Assembly (NCBI GenBank): GCA_041392475.1
Contig: JAWKLZ010000002.1
Span: 992,001 to 1,056,000 of the forward strand
Direction: 5' to 3'
DNA: 64,000 nucleotides
From: Chitinophagales bacterium
GTDB taxonomy: Bacteria; Bacteroidota; Bacteroidia; Chitinophagales; UBA2359
The notes beneath the pieces are model-generated. The model was not told where the DNA came from. It saw only the letters and a program-made list of their open reading frames with translations, and did not search any database. Made by a program: the position numbers and the translations under genes. Positions 37,971 to 46,198 of this stretch are shown in pieces (position 1 is the stretch's first letter; the number at the start of each line of letters is the position of its first letter).

Positions 37971-38480
37971 ATGGAAATCCATCTCAAAATAAAGATTGAT
38001 TTAGAAGATTTTATCAAAATGGGAAAATTTGACCTGCTAAAAATCGGCATGACCAAATCTGAGATTTTGGATATCTTTCCAAAACCAGAAGATTGGGCAG
38101 TTGCTAAAAACTACACCAAATCCAATATTTGGATATATGGAAATTTTGAATTTCATTTTGTTGAAGATGAGTTATATATGATTTTCAATGACTACATCGA
38201 CACAATGGATGGAGGCAAATCATTAGAGTTGAAAAAATGGATATTTACTAATGAAAGAAGTAAAACGCTGATTGAAATTATGCAGATTTTTAACAAAGAC
38301 TGCGTTGATTTTGAAAAGGTCGGCAATTCCTTGGGGCAAGTTATTATCCGAGTCATGGAATCTGATGTTTGCCTGACTTTCAGTCTAAAAGATTCTTTTG
38401 ACAATCCAACAACAATAAAGAAAGAAATCAATGATTTTGAACTAATCGCCATTCACAAAACTGCTCGTCCAGGGCTGTAA
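37971..38480 (+). CDS. uncharacterised cytoplasmic protein
   Basis: A 169-residue protein without a signal peptide, starting 9 bp after the lipocalin-like gene. The core IGMTKSEILDIFPKPEDW, then SNIWIYGNFEFHFVEDELYMIF, follows a pattern seen in small proteins linked to polymorphic toxins (immunity-like), recalled only. No toxin gene is nearby, so that role is speculative. The last 27 bp overlap a small reverse frame at 38453-38572. Confidence 0.65.
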   Translation: MEIHLKIKIDLEDFIKMGKFDLLKIGMTKSEILDIFPKPEDWAVAKNYTKSNIWIYGNFEFHFVEDELYMIFNDYIDTMDGGKSLELKKWIFTNERSKTLIEIMQIFNKDCVDFEKVGNSLGQVIIRVMESDVCLTFSLKDSFDNPTTIKKEINDFELIAIHKTARPGL

Positions 38481-38685
38481 TTGCGGTCTTCAAAAGGGTA
38501 GTTAAGCGCATCAAAATCCGAGGGGGAAATTTGAAGGACGGGGTGTAGGTGAATACTGTTAAGTGTTTCCATTGTAGTGTATTGAAGTATGTTTGGTGCT
38601 TACAACACAATGGATTTACCTAAATAGTTCCATTTAGAATTTGGAGGAGGTGTAGGGTGCAAAAAGAGTAATGGTCTTAAAACAA

Positions 38686-38722
38686 AAAAGGCTTCAAAAC
38701 CACGACAGTTTTGAAGCCTTTT
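38686..38722. terminator. bidirectional terminator by tRNA-Cys
   Basis: The perfect 15 bp stem AAAAGGCTTCAAAAC (38686-38700) / GTTTTGAAGCCTTTT (38708-38722) is flanked by A residues on the left and T residues on the right. On the reverse strand it ends the tRNA transcript. Confidence 0.9.
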
Positions 38723-38732
38723 TACATTTATT

Positions 38733-38806
38733 TGGAGGTCGAAAGCGGATTCGAACCGCTGTAGAAGGTTTTGCAGACCTCTGCCTAGCCACTCGGCCAT
38801 TCGACC
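38733..38806 (-). tRNA. tRNA-Cys (anticodon GCA)
   Basis: The reverse strand folds as a cloverleaf: acceptor GGTCGAA pairs with TTCGACC, and the D arm is GGCC...GGC. The anticodon loop CTGCAAA contains GCA, and the T arm has GGTTCGAATCC. Discriminator T and an encoded CCA follow. About 74 nt with CCA, and no intron. Confidence 0.95.
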
Positions 38807-38863
38807 ATTATTTAAAACAGAACGCAAAGATAGTTTTTTTTTATTTCACACAAAAATTTTTAT

Positions 38864-39220
38864 TCAAAAATACTTTTCTACTTCAATGTAAGTGCGCTCC
38901 ACCTTTGAAGTAAAGGGTGGATGCCATTTAGATACCCTTACTTTGATGTGTTTCAAATCAACTTTCAATGCAATCACTTGTGTTAAGATTTGCTGCGCTA
39001 CATGCTCAATTAGTTTTGCAGGTTTTTGCATGACCTGTTGTGTGATGGCAAACACCGTTTCGTAGTTAATCGTTCCCGAAAGCTCGTCTTTTTCGGCTGC
39101 AATATCAAAATTGGTACTTAAATATACATCCACAGTATATTGTCCACCAATGATTTGTTCTTCGGCATAATAGCCATGATAGGCATAAAATTCCATTCCT
39201 TCGAGGGCAATCAGTGACAT
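38864..39220 (-). CDS. folB: dihydroneopterin aldolase
   Basis: About 118 residues from ATG 39220 (MSLIALEGMEFYAYHGYYAEE). The longer frame back to 39298 enters the MITE copy and is not credible as coding. FolB motifs are present: catalytic Glu/Tyr region YAYHGYYAEEQ, then LIEHVAQQI and KVRVSKWHPPF (general-base Lys region). It splits dihydroneopterin into 6-hydroxymethyl-pterin and glycolaldehyde in folate synthesis. Only this folate gene is present here. MITE copy 2 sits 40 bp upstream and may have replaced or altered its promoter. Confidence 0.93.
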   Translation of the reverse strand: MSLIALEGMEFYAYHGYYAEEQIIGGQYTVDVYLSTNFDIAAEKDELSGTINYETVFAITQQVMQKPAKLIEHVAQQILTQVIALKVDLKHIKVRVSKWHPPFTSKVERTYIEVEKYF

Positions 39221-39260
39221 TCTTTGTATTTTTGTGGCTTTAAATATAGACGCAAGGTAT

Positions 39261-39416
39261 TTAGACTTTGGATGAAAGAAGTAGGAAGTAAGATGCAAGA
39301 TATAAAGAGTTGATAATCAAAATCTTACCCCATTGACATGATTGGGTGCAAATAATTGGTTATTAATCAATTAAGCTCTTACTTCTTGCATCTTTGCTCC
39401 TTCGTCCAAAGTCTAA
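39261..39416. mobile_element. 156 bp MITE, copy 2
   Basis: Same length and about 95% identical to copy 1. The terminal repeats TTAGACTTTGGATGAA (left) and the complement of TTAGACTTTGGACGAA (right) match over the first 12 bases. A perfect 7 bp target duplication AAGGTAT lies at 39254-39260 and 39417-39423. The target differs from that of copy 1, which shows two independent insertions. It is in the divergent gap between folB and the acyl-CoA dehydrogenase gene and has no coding capacity. Confidence 0.93.
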
Positions 39417-39492
39417 AAGGTATAAGACAAAAAGCGTAAGAACTTTTTCACTGCAATTTTGTCTTTTCAATATCCTAAATAAACAAACACAA

Positions 39493-40731
39493 ATGTCGAC
39501 AAAACTCGTAGAACCCCAAAACTCCAACGGCACTGCTCACTCCAAAACGGCTGCTGGTCAAGACTTATACAAACATCCTGATTATTTTTTGGTAGAAGAA
39601 CTTTTGACGGACGAACACCGATTGATTCGTGAGTCGGTACAGGCTTGGGTCAAAAAAGAGGTCAGTCCCATTATTGAAGACTATGCACAGCGGGCCGCTT
39701 TTCCCCATCAATTATTGAAGGGCTTGGGCGAAATTGGTGCTTTTGGTCCCACGATTCCAGTCGAATATGGGGGTTCTGGATTGGATTACATTTCGTATGG
39801 TATCATCATGCAAGAATTGGAGCGAGGGGATTCTGGTATTCGTTCGACGGCTTCTGTGCAGAGTTCGCTGGTGATGTATCCGATATATACTTTTGGAACT
39901 GAGGAACAAAGACAAAAATACTTGCCCAAATTGGCAACGGGCGAAATGATGGGCTGTTTTGGATTGACCGAACCCGATCATGGCTCGAATCCAGGGGGAA
40001 TGATTACCAATATCAAAGACAAAGGCGATCATTATCTGTTGAATGGCGCAAAAATGTGGATTTCCAATTCTCCTTTTGCGGACATTGCCGTAGTTTGGGC
40101 AAAAGACGAGGAAGACATTATTCGTGGTTTGATTGTGGAGCGTGGGATGGAGGGTTTTACGACTCCCGAAATTCATGGAAAATGGTCGCTCCGTGCTTCG
40201 GCTACGGGCGAGTTGGTGTTTGACAATGTGAAAGTTCCGAAAGAAAACCTATTGCCTAAATCGAAGGGTTTAAAGTCGCCTTTGATGTGTTTGTCTTCGG
40301 CTCGTTTTGGGATTGCTTGGGGCGCAATTGGTGCAGCTTCTGACTGTTATGATTCTGCTTTGCGTTATTCTTTGCAGCGAGAACAGTTTGGCAAACCGAT
40401 TGCAGGTTTTCAATTGACCCAGAAGAAACTCGCTGAAATGATTACCGAAATCACCAAAGCGCAGTTGTTGGCGTGGCGTTTGGGTGTTTTGAAAAACGAG
40501 GGTCGGGCGACTCCTGCTCAAATTTCGATGGGCAAACGAAATAATGTGGACATGGCTTTAAAGATTGCTCGGGAAGCTCGTCAAATTCACGGCGGTATGG
40601 GCATCAGTGGTGAATATTCGATTATGCGCCATAGCATGAATTTGGAGTCGGTGGTGACGTATGAAGGTACACACGATATTCACCTGTTGATTACGGGAAT
40701 GGATGTGACGGGGATTAATGCTTTTCAGTAA
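39493..40731 (+). CDS. gcdH: acyl-CoA dehydrogenase, glutaryl-CoA dehydrogenase type
   Basis: About 412 residues from ATG 39493 (MSTKLVEPQNSNG). The 33 codons before it overlap MITE copy 2. Motifs: PVEYGGSGLDYISYGIIMQELERGDSGIRSTASVQSSLVMYPI carries the Arg/Ser pair that binds the glutaryl carboxylate in GcdH. FGLTEPDHGSNPGGM, WISNSPFADIAVVWAK and LREQFGKPI-like blocks are also present, with catalytic Glu in VTYEGTHDIHLLI. The reaction is FAD-dependent oxidative decarboxylation of glutaryl-CoA to crotonyl-CoA (lysine/tryptophan breakdown). An IS begins 28 bp after its stop. Confidence 0.9.
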   Translation: MSTKLVEPQNSNGTAHSKTAAGQDLYKHPDYFLVEELLTDEHRLIRESVQAWVKKEVSPIIEDYAQRAAFPHQLLKGLGEIGAFGPTIPVEYGGSGLDYISYGIIMQELERGDSGIRSTASVQSSLVMYPIYTFGTEEQRQKYLPKLATGEMMGCFGLTEPDHGSNPGGMITNIKDKGDHYLLNGAKMWISNSPFADIAVVWAKDEEDIIRGLIVERGMEGFTTPEIHGKWSLRASATGELVFDNVKVPKENLLPKSKGLKSPLMCLSSARFGIAWGAIGAASDCYDSALRYSLQREQFGKPIAGFQLTQKKLAEMITEITKAQLLAWRLGVLKNEGRATPAQISMGKRNNVDMALKIAREARQIHGGMGISGEYSIMRHSMNLESVVTYEGTHDIHLLITGMDVTGINAFQ

Positions 40732-40890
40732 AAATATTACTGCCATAACTGCTATTAAATTGGCATTTTTCAAAATGCCGCAACGATTTGAAAAAAAATC
40801 AGTTGCGGCATAAATAAACTGCAAAATGTTATCGACTTTTGCAGTAAAAAAGACTATTAATACATAATTGAATTATATCATGAATAAAAA

Positions 40891-41253
40891 GTTAGAAACA
40901 CGTTATTAGACTGCTTGAAACTTTACCTCAAAGGACATTTAGAGCCTGCCATGAATTTAGTGGCGGAGTTGCAAGATACTGAATTGACAGCAGATGAAGC
41001 ATATAAGTTACGTAAAATATTGCTGATTTTTTTAGTTGGAGAACTTTATGGCTTACACAATCTTCATCAAATACTTCAAGCACAAGGCATAAAGAGTACA
41101 AAATTATACAAAGTATGGGAAAAGTTTACCTACTCAAAGCTAATCCAATTAACCAACAAGTTATTAGTTAAATATTTTTTAGATACATTTATTCCTTTGG
41201 GTAAGGGAAGTAATAGCCAACAATCTCGTTCTCGTCTGACCATTGCATTGTGA
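40891..41253 (+). CDS. transposase N-terminal ORF of the IS
   Basis: The open frame runs from 40888 to TGA 41251-41253. A conventional start is lacking (first TTG at 40915). An ATG at 40880 begins MNKKLETR in a different frame that runs into a stop, as if one or two bases were lost or gained near 40905. The chain (LYLKGHLEPAMNLVAELQ, LRKILLIFLVGELYGLHNL) is helical, the DNA-binding part expected upstream of a DDE domain. Its stop overlaps the next ORF by GTGA. It is probably broken, or expressed by recoding. Confidence 0.6.
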   Translation, partial: VRNTLLDCLKLYLKGHLEPAMNLVAELQDTELTADEAYKLRKILLIFLVGELYGLHNLHQILQAQGIKSTKLYKVWEKFTYSKLIQLTNKLLVKYFLDTFIPLGKGSNSQQSRSRLTIAL

Positions 41254-42161
41254 TAGATCATAGTGTTTTCAAACAATGGTTAAAGAATTTTCCGATTGGG
41301 GATAAATTCGCTAAATTTTTCAGTGGCCAATTCAACACAAGTGTCTATGGCTTTCAACTTACTTTGGTGGGAATCAGCATAAAAGATGTATTTTATCCTA
41401 TTTATTTTGACTTGTCAGGAAAAAAAGACGATGCCATAGAGGTTAGTAATAATTTACTGGTGAAAGTAGAGGGGTTACTGAGTGCAACAGCAAAGGAGTT
41501 TGATTTTGAACTACCTCAATTGTATTTAAGTGTAGATAATGGATTCAATGACAATAGTTTAATTGAAAAATGTGAAGAATTATCTATTCATTTTATATGT
41601 GTACCCAAAAAGACACATATTTTTTATGTAGGTAAAAAGAATTTCAATGCCAAACAGTATATTAGAGACGTTTTTCTTCCTAAAGAAGCTGAATATATGG
41701 CTTCGCAACAGGAACGAAATCAAGCAATTGGAAATCCTAAAAAAGAGATTGAGCCTTTTTGCCTCAGAGTTCGAGCACACTATCATGCCCAAGATAAAGA
41801 GGTTACGCTTCTATTCTTTAGACTCAACGGAAGTCAAAAAGTGAGTGTAATTTATACTACACATACTGAAATGAAAGCCAAAACACTAAGACGCAGATGG
41901 TTTCAAAGAACTTATATCGAACAATTTTTTAGATTGATTAAAAACACACTCAAAATACAATTATCTATTTCGAGTGATGTACAAGGGTTTCTAAAAAAAG
42001 CATTATTGTTTTTTCTAAAAGGCATTAGTGTCCAATTGTACCGTAAGTTCTGTAATCGAAAAAGAAAACTAAAAAATTGGAGTTTTCACAAGCTCCAATT
42101 TCAGACCAAAGCCCTGAATATTGAAAGAACCCTCTTACAAGAACTGATAAAATCTGTTTGA
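41250..42161 (+). CDS. transposase catalytic ORF of the IS (DDE domain)
   Basis: 303 residues from GTG 41250, which overlaps the previous stop as GTGA. The DDE residues are visible: Asp in VIDHSVFKQW, Asp in LYLSVDNGFNDNS and Glu in RTYIEQFFRLIKNTLK, the last with the R-x6-E-x6-K spacing of the IS4 superfamily. Likely made by reinitiation or by a -1 frameshift from the upstream ORF. If the upstream frame problem is a true mutation, the element is dead. Confidence 0.75.
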   Translation: MIDHSVFKQWLKNFPIGDKFAKFFSGQFNTSVYGFQLTLVGISIKDVFYPIYFDLSGKKDDAIEVSNNLLVKVEGLLSATAKEFDFELPQLYLSVDNGFNDNSLIEKCEELSIHFICVPKKTHIFYVGKKNFNAKQYIRDVFLPKEAEYMASQQERNQAIGNPKKEIEPFCLRVRAHYHAQDKEVTLLFFRLNGSQKVSVIYTTHTEMKAKTLRRRWFQRTYIEQFFRLIKNTLKIQLSISSDVQGFLKKALLFFLKGISVQLYRKFCNRKRKLKNWSFHKLQFQTKALNIERTLLQELIKSV

Positions 42162-42443
42162 TTTATTGCTAATACATACTAAAAAAATGAACGACAGGCT
42201 TTTTGCACACGCAAATCCTAACTAAATACTGAATATCCAATTGTTATGACCCAAATAAAAATGCCAACTTAAATCTACAAATTTGCGTCTAAATATTTCA
42301 AAGAAAATTGAGAACCCAATTTTTTTTAACTCCTTAAAACTGGGAAATGGATTGAATTTCAAGAAATGTACCTTGCAAAAAACCTATCGAACAGTTCAAA
42401 AATTACTTGAATTCATTCTATTCTAAAATTGACAAATCCCGAT

Positions 42444-42485
42444 TACCCTTTCTTAAAAATCCATTTTTGAAGGGTATTTTTTTTT
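42444..42485 (+). terminator. intrinsic terminator downstream of the IS
   Basis: TACCCTT (42444-42450) pairs with AAGGGTA further right, and the stem extends through AAAAA/TTTTT pairing with a small bulge. Nine or more T follow. The nearest host gene upstream is gcdH, from which the IS now separates it, so it may be the original gcdH terminator. Confidence 0.6.
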
Positions 42486-42666
42486 AGGCCTTGCTACTAA
42501 TTGAATATGCAGAAAAGATTGAAGCCCTATACTTCAATCTTTTCAAATTAGAAATCTTATTTCTCATTTTCAGAATACAACAATCATAGCCATCAAGCTA
42601 AGGTTTGCTTGTTTCTCATACAGCATTGAACAGGAAGTTTTAATAAAAAAGAAGCACACTATACAC

Positions 42667-42846
42667 ATGAACTATAAGAAATTTTCCTTTCTATTATTTT
42701 TTCTTGTTCAAGGCTTAATGCTTATGTTAATTACTAAACTTGACGGCTATGAATACAACAATAAAAAATTAAGACCTGAAACCAATAAATTTGACAACTA
42801 TCCATCCTATCAATGCCACCGCAAAGAAACATTACTGCAACTATAA
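42667..42846 (+). CDS. 59-residue membrane-anchored or exported peptide, hypothetical
   Basis: ATG 42667 to TAA 42844-42846. Residues 1-24 form a lysine-started hydrophobic stretch (MNYKKFSFLLFFLVQGLMLM) like a signal anchor, followed by a polar, lysine- and asparagine-rich tail with one cysteine near the end. No homologue is recognised. It stands alone just upstream of the direct repeats that precede the fascin-like gene A, on the same strand. Small size and AT bias make chance possible. Confidence 0.4.
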   Translation: MNYKKFSFLLFFLVQGLMLMLITKLDGYEYNNKKLRPETNKFDNYPSYQCHRKETLLQL

Positions 42847-42900
42847 GTTTTGTGTGCGAATCACCCATTTCCCCTCAAAATTCCTAGTTTTTCATCGAAA

Positions 42901-42937
42901 TGTGCGTTTTTTTATACAAAATGTGCGTTTTGTCATA
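42901..42937 (+). promoter_or_regulatory. direct-repeat operator candidate upstream of gene A
   Basis: TGTGCGTTTT occurs at 42901-42910 and again at 42922-42931, exactly 21 bp apart (two helical turns), each preceded by AAA. The same arrangement with the same period occurs upstream of the paralogous gene at 49203. About 40 bp further down both promoters share TTTGCARCAAGCAA. Candidate binding site for the hybrid regulator encoded between the two genes (inference). Confidence 0.55.
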
Positions 42938-43070
42938 CCCTCCAACTGCTTTTTTGGTTGAAATTTGCAGCAAGCAATCAAATGATAATCAATACAATTT
43001 AAACTTGCCATATAAAATTTGCCGATTGATTGCGAAATTTTTTTTTTTTTTACCTTAAAATTTTTAAAAC

Positions 43071-44156
43071 ATGAACCGTTTAACAAAATCATGCCTTCAA
43101 ATCTTCAATGTATGCTTCAAAATGTTCGCAATTTGCCTACTACTTTCAGTATTCACATCCACAAAAATTCAAGCGCAAGATACAGGATGTTACACGCTTA
43201 AAAATTTAATTACCAATGAATATCTTAGTAATGGTGGTCCATTATTTTTTGACTATTATGCAAACCGAGGTAAGGCAGATGCATGGGAAAAATTCTATCT
43301 GACTAAACTACCCGATGGCAAATATACCATATACGGTGAAGATGGAAAGTATTTATCTGCACAACCATGGGGGGGGTTTGTATGGAAAGCTAGTACACCA
43401 AATGACTGGGAAAAATGGAACATCAGCGGTGGCATAATTGAATCGCATCATGGAACAGAACTGATGGCACGACCGATATTTAAAAATGTCATGGTAGTAG
43501 ATAGGGATAATGCAGAGGAGGATAGAGCGGGTACAGATTCCCGAACTTATTATGGACTGTACAATTGGACAATCGAACCTTCCACAGGCTGCAAAGTTCC
43601 CCCTACTTTTTATCTGAATCCCCCATTTACTGATGATTATCTTACTATCAATTCCACTTCTGATTGTGTACCCATTCCCCAAGCCAACAATCCTATTGCG
43701 AATCTAACCGTAGAAGCATGGGTCAATAATTCAAGTCTGGGTAATGACATACAAGCGATTGTGAGTGCTACAGATGGCAGCTTTGTACACTTACAAACTT
43801 CGGCAGATAACAATGTTAATTGTGTTGTTTATTTGGACAATGGAGGAGCAGTGATGTTGCCTGTCATCCCTGCACTGACTGCTAACAAATGGCACCATGT
43901 AGCAATAGTAGCCGAATCGGGTAACAGTCGGATATATTTGGACGGAAAGCAAGTCGGAGCAGTCAATCCCACTACCTTCAATGGAATAAAACCCTCCAAC
44001 TCTGTTTTTATTGGAAAAGGATGGGAAGGACAAAGAATATTTAAAGGTAAAATGGCAGGTGTAAGAGTTTGGGATCGTGCATTTACCCCAGCCGAAATCT
44101 ATGCCAACTATACTTCTATCCCCACAAATCTAAATGGACTTATTTTTCAACGCTAA
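43071..44156 (+). CDS. gene A: secreted fascin-like plus LamG-like protein
   Basis: A 361-residue protein with signal peptide to about residue 36 (ending IQAQ). Residues about 38-178 are a beta-trefoil (fascin/actin-crosslinking-like) module: GCYTLKNLITNEYLSNGG, KFYLTKLPDGKYTIYGEDGKYLSAQ and WEKWNI. Residues about 195-360 are a LamG/concanavalin-like jelly roll (LTVEAWVNN, NKWHHVAIVAESGNSRIYLDGKQVG, MAGVRVWDRAFTPAEI). There is no T9SS sorting domain, so it may stay periplasmic or leave by another route. It pairs with gene B downstream and is paralogous to gene A' at 49203, which lacks the LamG part. A carbohydrate-binding role is likely but unproven. Confidence 0.85.
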   Translation: MNRLTKSCLQIFNVCFKMFAICLLLSVFTSTKIQAQDTGCYTLKNLITNEYLSNGGPLFFDYYANRGKADAWEKFYLTKLPDGKYTIYGEDGKYLSAQPWGGFVWKASTPNDWEKWNISGGIIESHHGTELMARPIFKNVMVVDRDNAEEDRAGTDSRTYYGLYNWTIEPSTGCKVPPTFYLNPPFTDDYLTINSTSDCVPIPQANNPIANLTVEAWVNNSSLGNDIQAIVSATDGSFVHLQTSADNNVNCVVYLDNGGAVMLPVIPALTANKWHHVAIVAESGNSRIYLDGKQVGAVNPTTFNGIKPSNSVFIGKGWEGQRIFKGKMAGVRVWDRAFTPAEIYANYTSIPTNLNGLIFQR

Positions 44157-44210
44157 ATAACTCAGCGAAATTTCATTGGTTAATTATTCAATTTTTAACA
44201 AAAATAACAT

Positions 44211-44313
44211 CAAGGTGCTTTCTTTGAAGAAAGGAAAGGTTAGAATCCTATGTCAATAAAGCAGAATTAAAATCTATACTTCTTCTTTGTAAGCACCTTT
44301 TTTTTACAAAAAA
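44211..44313 (+). terminator. long-range stem between genes A and B
   Basis: AAGGTGCTT (about 44212-44220) can pair with AAGCACCTT (about 44296-44304), which is followed by a T-run. The loop is about 75 bases, longer than usual, so it may be an attenuator between A and B rather than a simple terminator. Confidence 0.5.
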
Positions 44314-44324
44314 ATCTTCAAGAC

Positions 44325-46013
44325 ATGAAATCATCAAATTTAACCGTCATTATTTTTTTATTATTAGCTGCTGGTATTTTCCAACTTCAAGCACAAATCA
44401 CCATCACTCAAGATAATTTTCCGAGACAAGCCAGCTTTACAGACGCTGTATATATTTCACGCAATGCAGGTGTTGTGACTCCAAGTGAAGGACAAAACCA
44501 AATATGGGATTATTCAGCGATTCCATTAGGTGAACTTGCAGAAGATGTTTACTATGACGCTTCCAATGACCCTGACTTTCCTGAAGCATTAAATTATTAT
44601 CGAAGAAGCACCTCTTTTCAGGAATTCCGAATTCCCTATGATGGCTATGAAAATATAGATGCAATGGGTTTTTACCAAGTAGGCTCAAGGTCTATTGATA
44701 TCAGTTTTCCCATCACGGCCATTAGTGGAGGACCAAATGATGTATTGCGTTTTCCTCCAACGGTAAGGGGAGCAGAGGGACGCAATGACTACGTAAAATT
44801 TCCATTAGCATACCAGACGCAATGGAGTGCTACACTTGTAGCATACACCGATTTTGAATTGACCGTTGCTGCATTTGGCTTAAACCAAACCCCAGGATCC
44901 AACAAGCGAATAGTTACCATTAATCGAGAAGTAGTAGGCGAAGGCAAGGTCATTATACCGATGGAAGATGGTTCTCCTTCTCAACCCATTGAAGTATTGA
45001 TGATTAAATCCACTTTTACCGCAATAGATAGTTTCTTTTTGGCAGGCGCACCTGCTCCAGCTGTTCTTTTGAATGCCTTTGGCATCGTACAAGGACAAGT
45101 CACCAATAGCGATGCAGCATATAGCTTTTACACATCAGGTTCGAGCAGCTTTGTCTTTTATGCTGATACAGACGATGATTTTTACAATTACAGACCATCC
45201 GTAGCAAGACAAGCAGTTCCTATCAACATCTCTCACAACCGAGTATGTGATGTACCCTCAGAAGGACAATCGCAAGTAACCGTGACCATTACAGGAGGAA
45301 CAGCACCTTATCAAGTCAGTGGTAACTTCAATGGTGAAATTGAAGAAAACGAGGCGTTTATCTTTATTTTGGACGACAACGAAACCAGCTATGACATCAT
45401 TGTAGTAGATGCAGAAGGCAATGAGTCGCAAGTGTTTGAAACAGGTTTGATTCCTTGTACCAAACTACCTGTTGAATTATTGAGTTTTGAAGGAGAGCTC
45501 AAAACAGAAGGTAATTTACTCCAATGGACGACTGCTTCTGAATCGAACAATCAGTTTTTCACGCTCAGTTATTCTACCGATGGTCAAAATTTTGATTTAC
45601 TTCAAAAAATTGAAGGAAACGGTACAACAAGTTCTGCCAATCGCTACGAGTTTTTGCATCGAACTGCTTCAAAAGGAACGACCTATTACCAATTGAGTCA
45701 AACCGATTTGGATGGTACGACCAAAAACTTAGGAACAATCAGTTTGCAAAGAGGCGAAACGAGTATTTATTCTATTGAAGTCTATCCAACGGCTACCAAA
45801 CACCAACTCAATATTGCATTCAATTTTTCAGATGCTTCAGAATCAGTGACTTTGAATGTGTATGATATGACAGGTAGGGTTGTCAAAAGTCAAAACTTGG
45901 ACTCCAATGATTTTGCAATGCAGCTAAACGTGAATGACTTGGCAACAGGCGCTTACATTCTTCGGATAGAAAATGGCTTGGAAACTTTAACGGCAAAGTT
46001 TATAAGGCTTTAG
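44325..46013 (+). CDS. gene B: T9SS cargo with an uncharacterised beta domain
   Basis: A 562-residue protein with signal peptide 1-24 (ending LQAQ). Residues about 25-290 are an uncharacterised module opening ITITQDNFPRQASFTDAVYI and containing GQNQIWDYSAI, ISGGPNDVLRFPP and ELTVAAFGLNQTPG. Residues about 300-370 are a SprB-like repeat (VTITGGTAPYQVSGNFNGEI). Then come the LPVELLSFEGEL linker and a type A sorting domain ending AKFIRL. Paralogous to gene B' (49944), which carries the first module twice. Exported to the surface by the T9SS. Confidence 0.9.
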   Translation: MKSSNLTVIIFLLLAAGIFQLQAQITITQDNFPRQASFTDAVYISRNAGVVTPSEGQNQIWDYSAIPLGELAEDVYYDASNDPDFPEALNYYRRSTSFQEFRIPYDGYENIDAMGFYQVGSRSIDISFPITAISGGPNDVLRFPPTVRGAEGRNDYVKFPLAYQTQWSATLVAYTDFELTVAAFGLNQTPGSNKRIVTINREVVGEGKVIIPMEDGSPSQPIEVLMIKSTFTAIDSFFLAGAPAPAVLLNAFGIVQGQVTNSDAAYSFYTSGSSSFVFYADTDDDFYNYRPSVARQAVPINISHNRVCDVPSEGQSQVTVTITGGTAPYQVSGNFNGEIEENEAFIFILDDNETSYDIIVVDAEGNESQVFETGLIPCTKLPVELLSFEGELKTEGNLLQWTTASESNNQFFTLSYSTDGQNFDLLQKIEGNGTTSSANRYEFLHRTASKGTTYYQLSQTDLDGTTKNLGTISLQRGETSIYSIEVYPTATKHQLNIAFNFSDASESVTLNVYDMTGRVVKSQNLDSNDFAMQLNVNDLATGAYILRIENGLETLTAKFIRL

Positions 46014-46080
46014 GACTAGGTAACTCTATTTCTTAAACTAAGGAAAATGGCATGATAATTTTTCTTTAGCACAGCAATCT

Positions 46081-46116
46081 GGCTGTCAATGATTTATTCA
46101 TTGTCAGCCTTTTATT
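46081..46116 (+). terminator. terminator of gene B
   Basis: GGCTGTCAATGA (46081-46092) pairs with TCATTGTCAGCC (46098-46109) with one mismatch, followed by TTTTATTT. The same structure and about 40 bases before it recur after gene B'. Confidence 0.8.
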
Positions 46117-46198
46117 TGTTTAGGGAAACCGAGAAGTTTTTTTTAGCTTTTAAAGAACAAAAAAACTATTTTTACATTTCGTTTTTAAAGCTATCTTC

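Larger units (their letters stand above)
40759..42268. mobile_element. 1.5 kb insertion sequence with a DDE transposase
   Basis: Left end ATTGGCATTTTT (40759-40770) and right end complementary to GTTGGCATTTTT (42257-42268) form an 11-of-12 terminal inverted repeat. TTAA occurs immediately outside both ends (40755-40758 and 42269-42272), consistent with a 4 bp target duplication. Inside are two overlapping forward ORFs encoding a transposase of the IS4 superfamily (possibly IS701- or IS1380-like, given the TTAA target; family assignment is tentative). A strong stem (about 40776-40812) lies near the left end. Only one copy is present in the window. Confidence 0.8.

Noticed and set aside
40776..40812. 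Strong stem after gcdH as its terminator
   Set aside because: It lies inside the IS left end and has no T-run on the forward strand.
42898..42937. Repeats upstream of gene A as a CRISPR array
   Set aside because: Only two copies of a 10 base core with an 11 base gap; no spacers or cas genes. An operator is the better reading.
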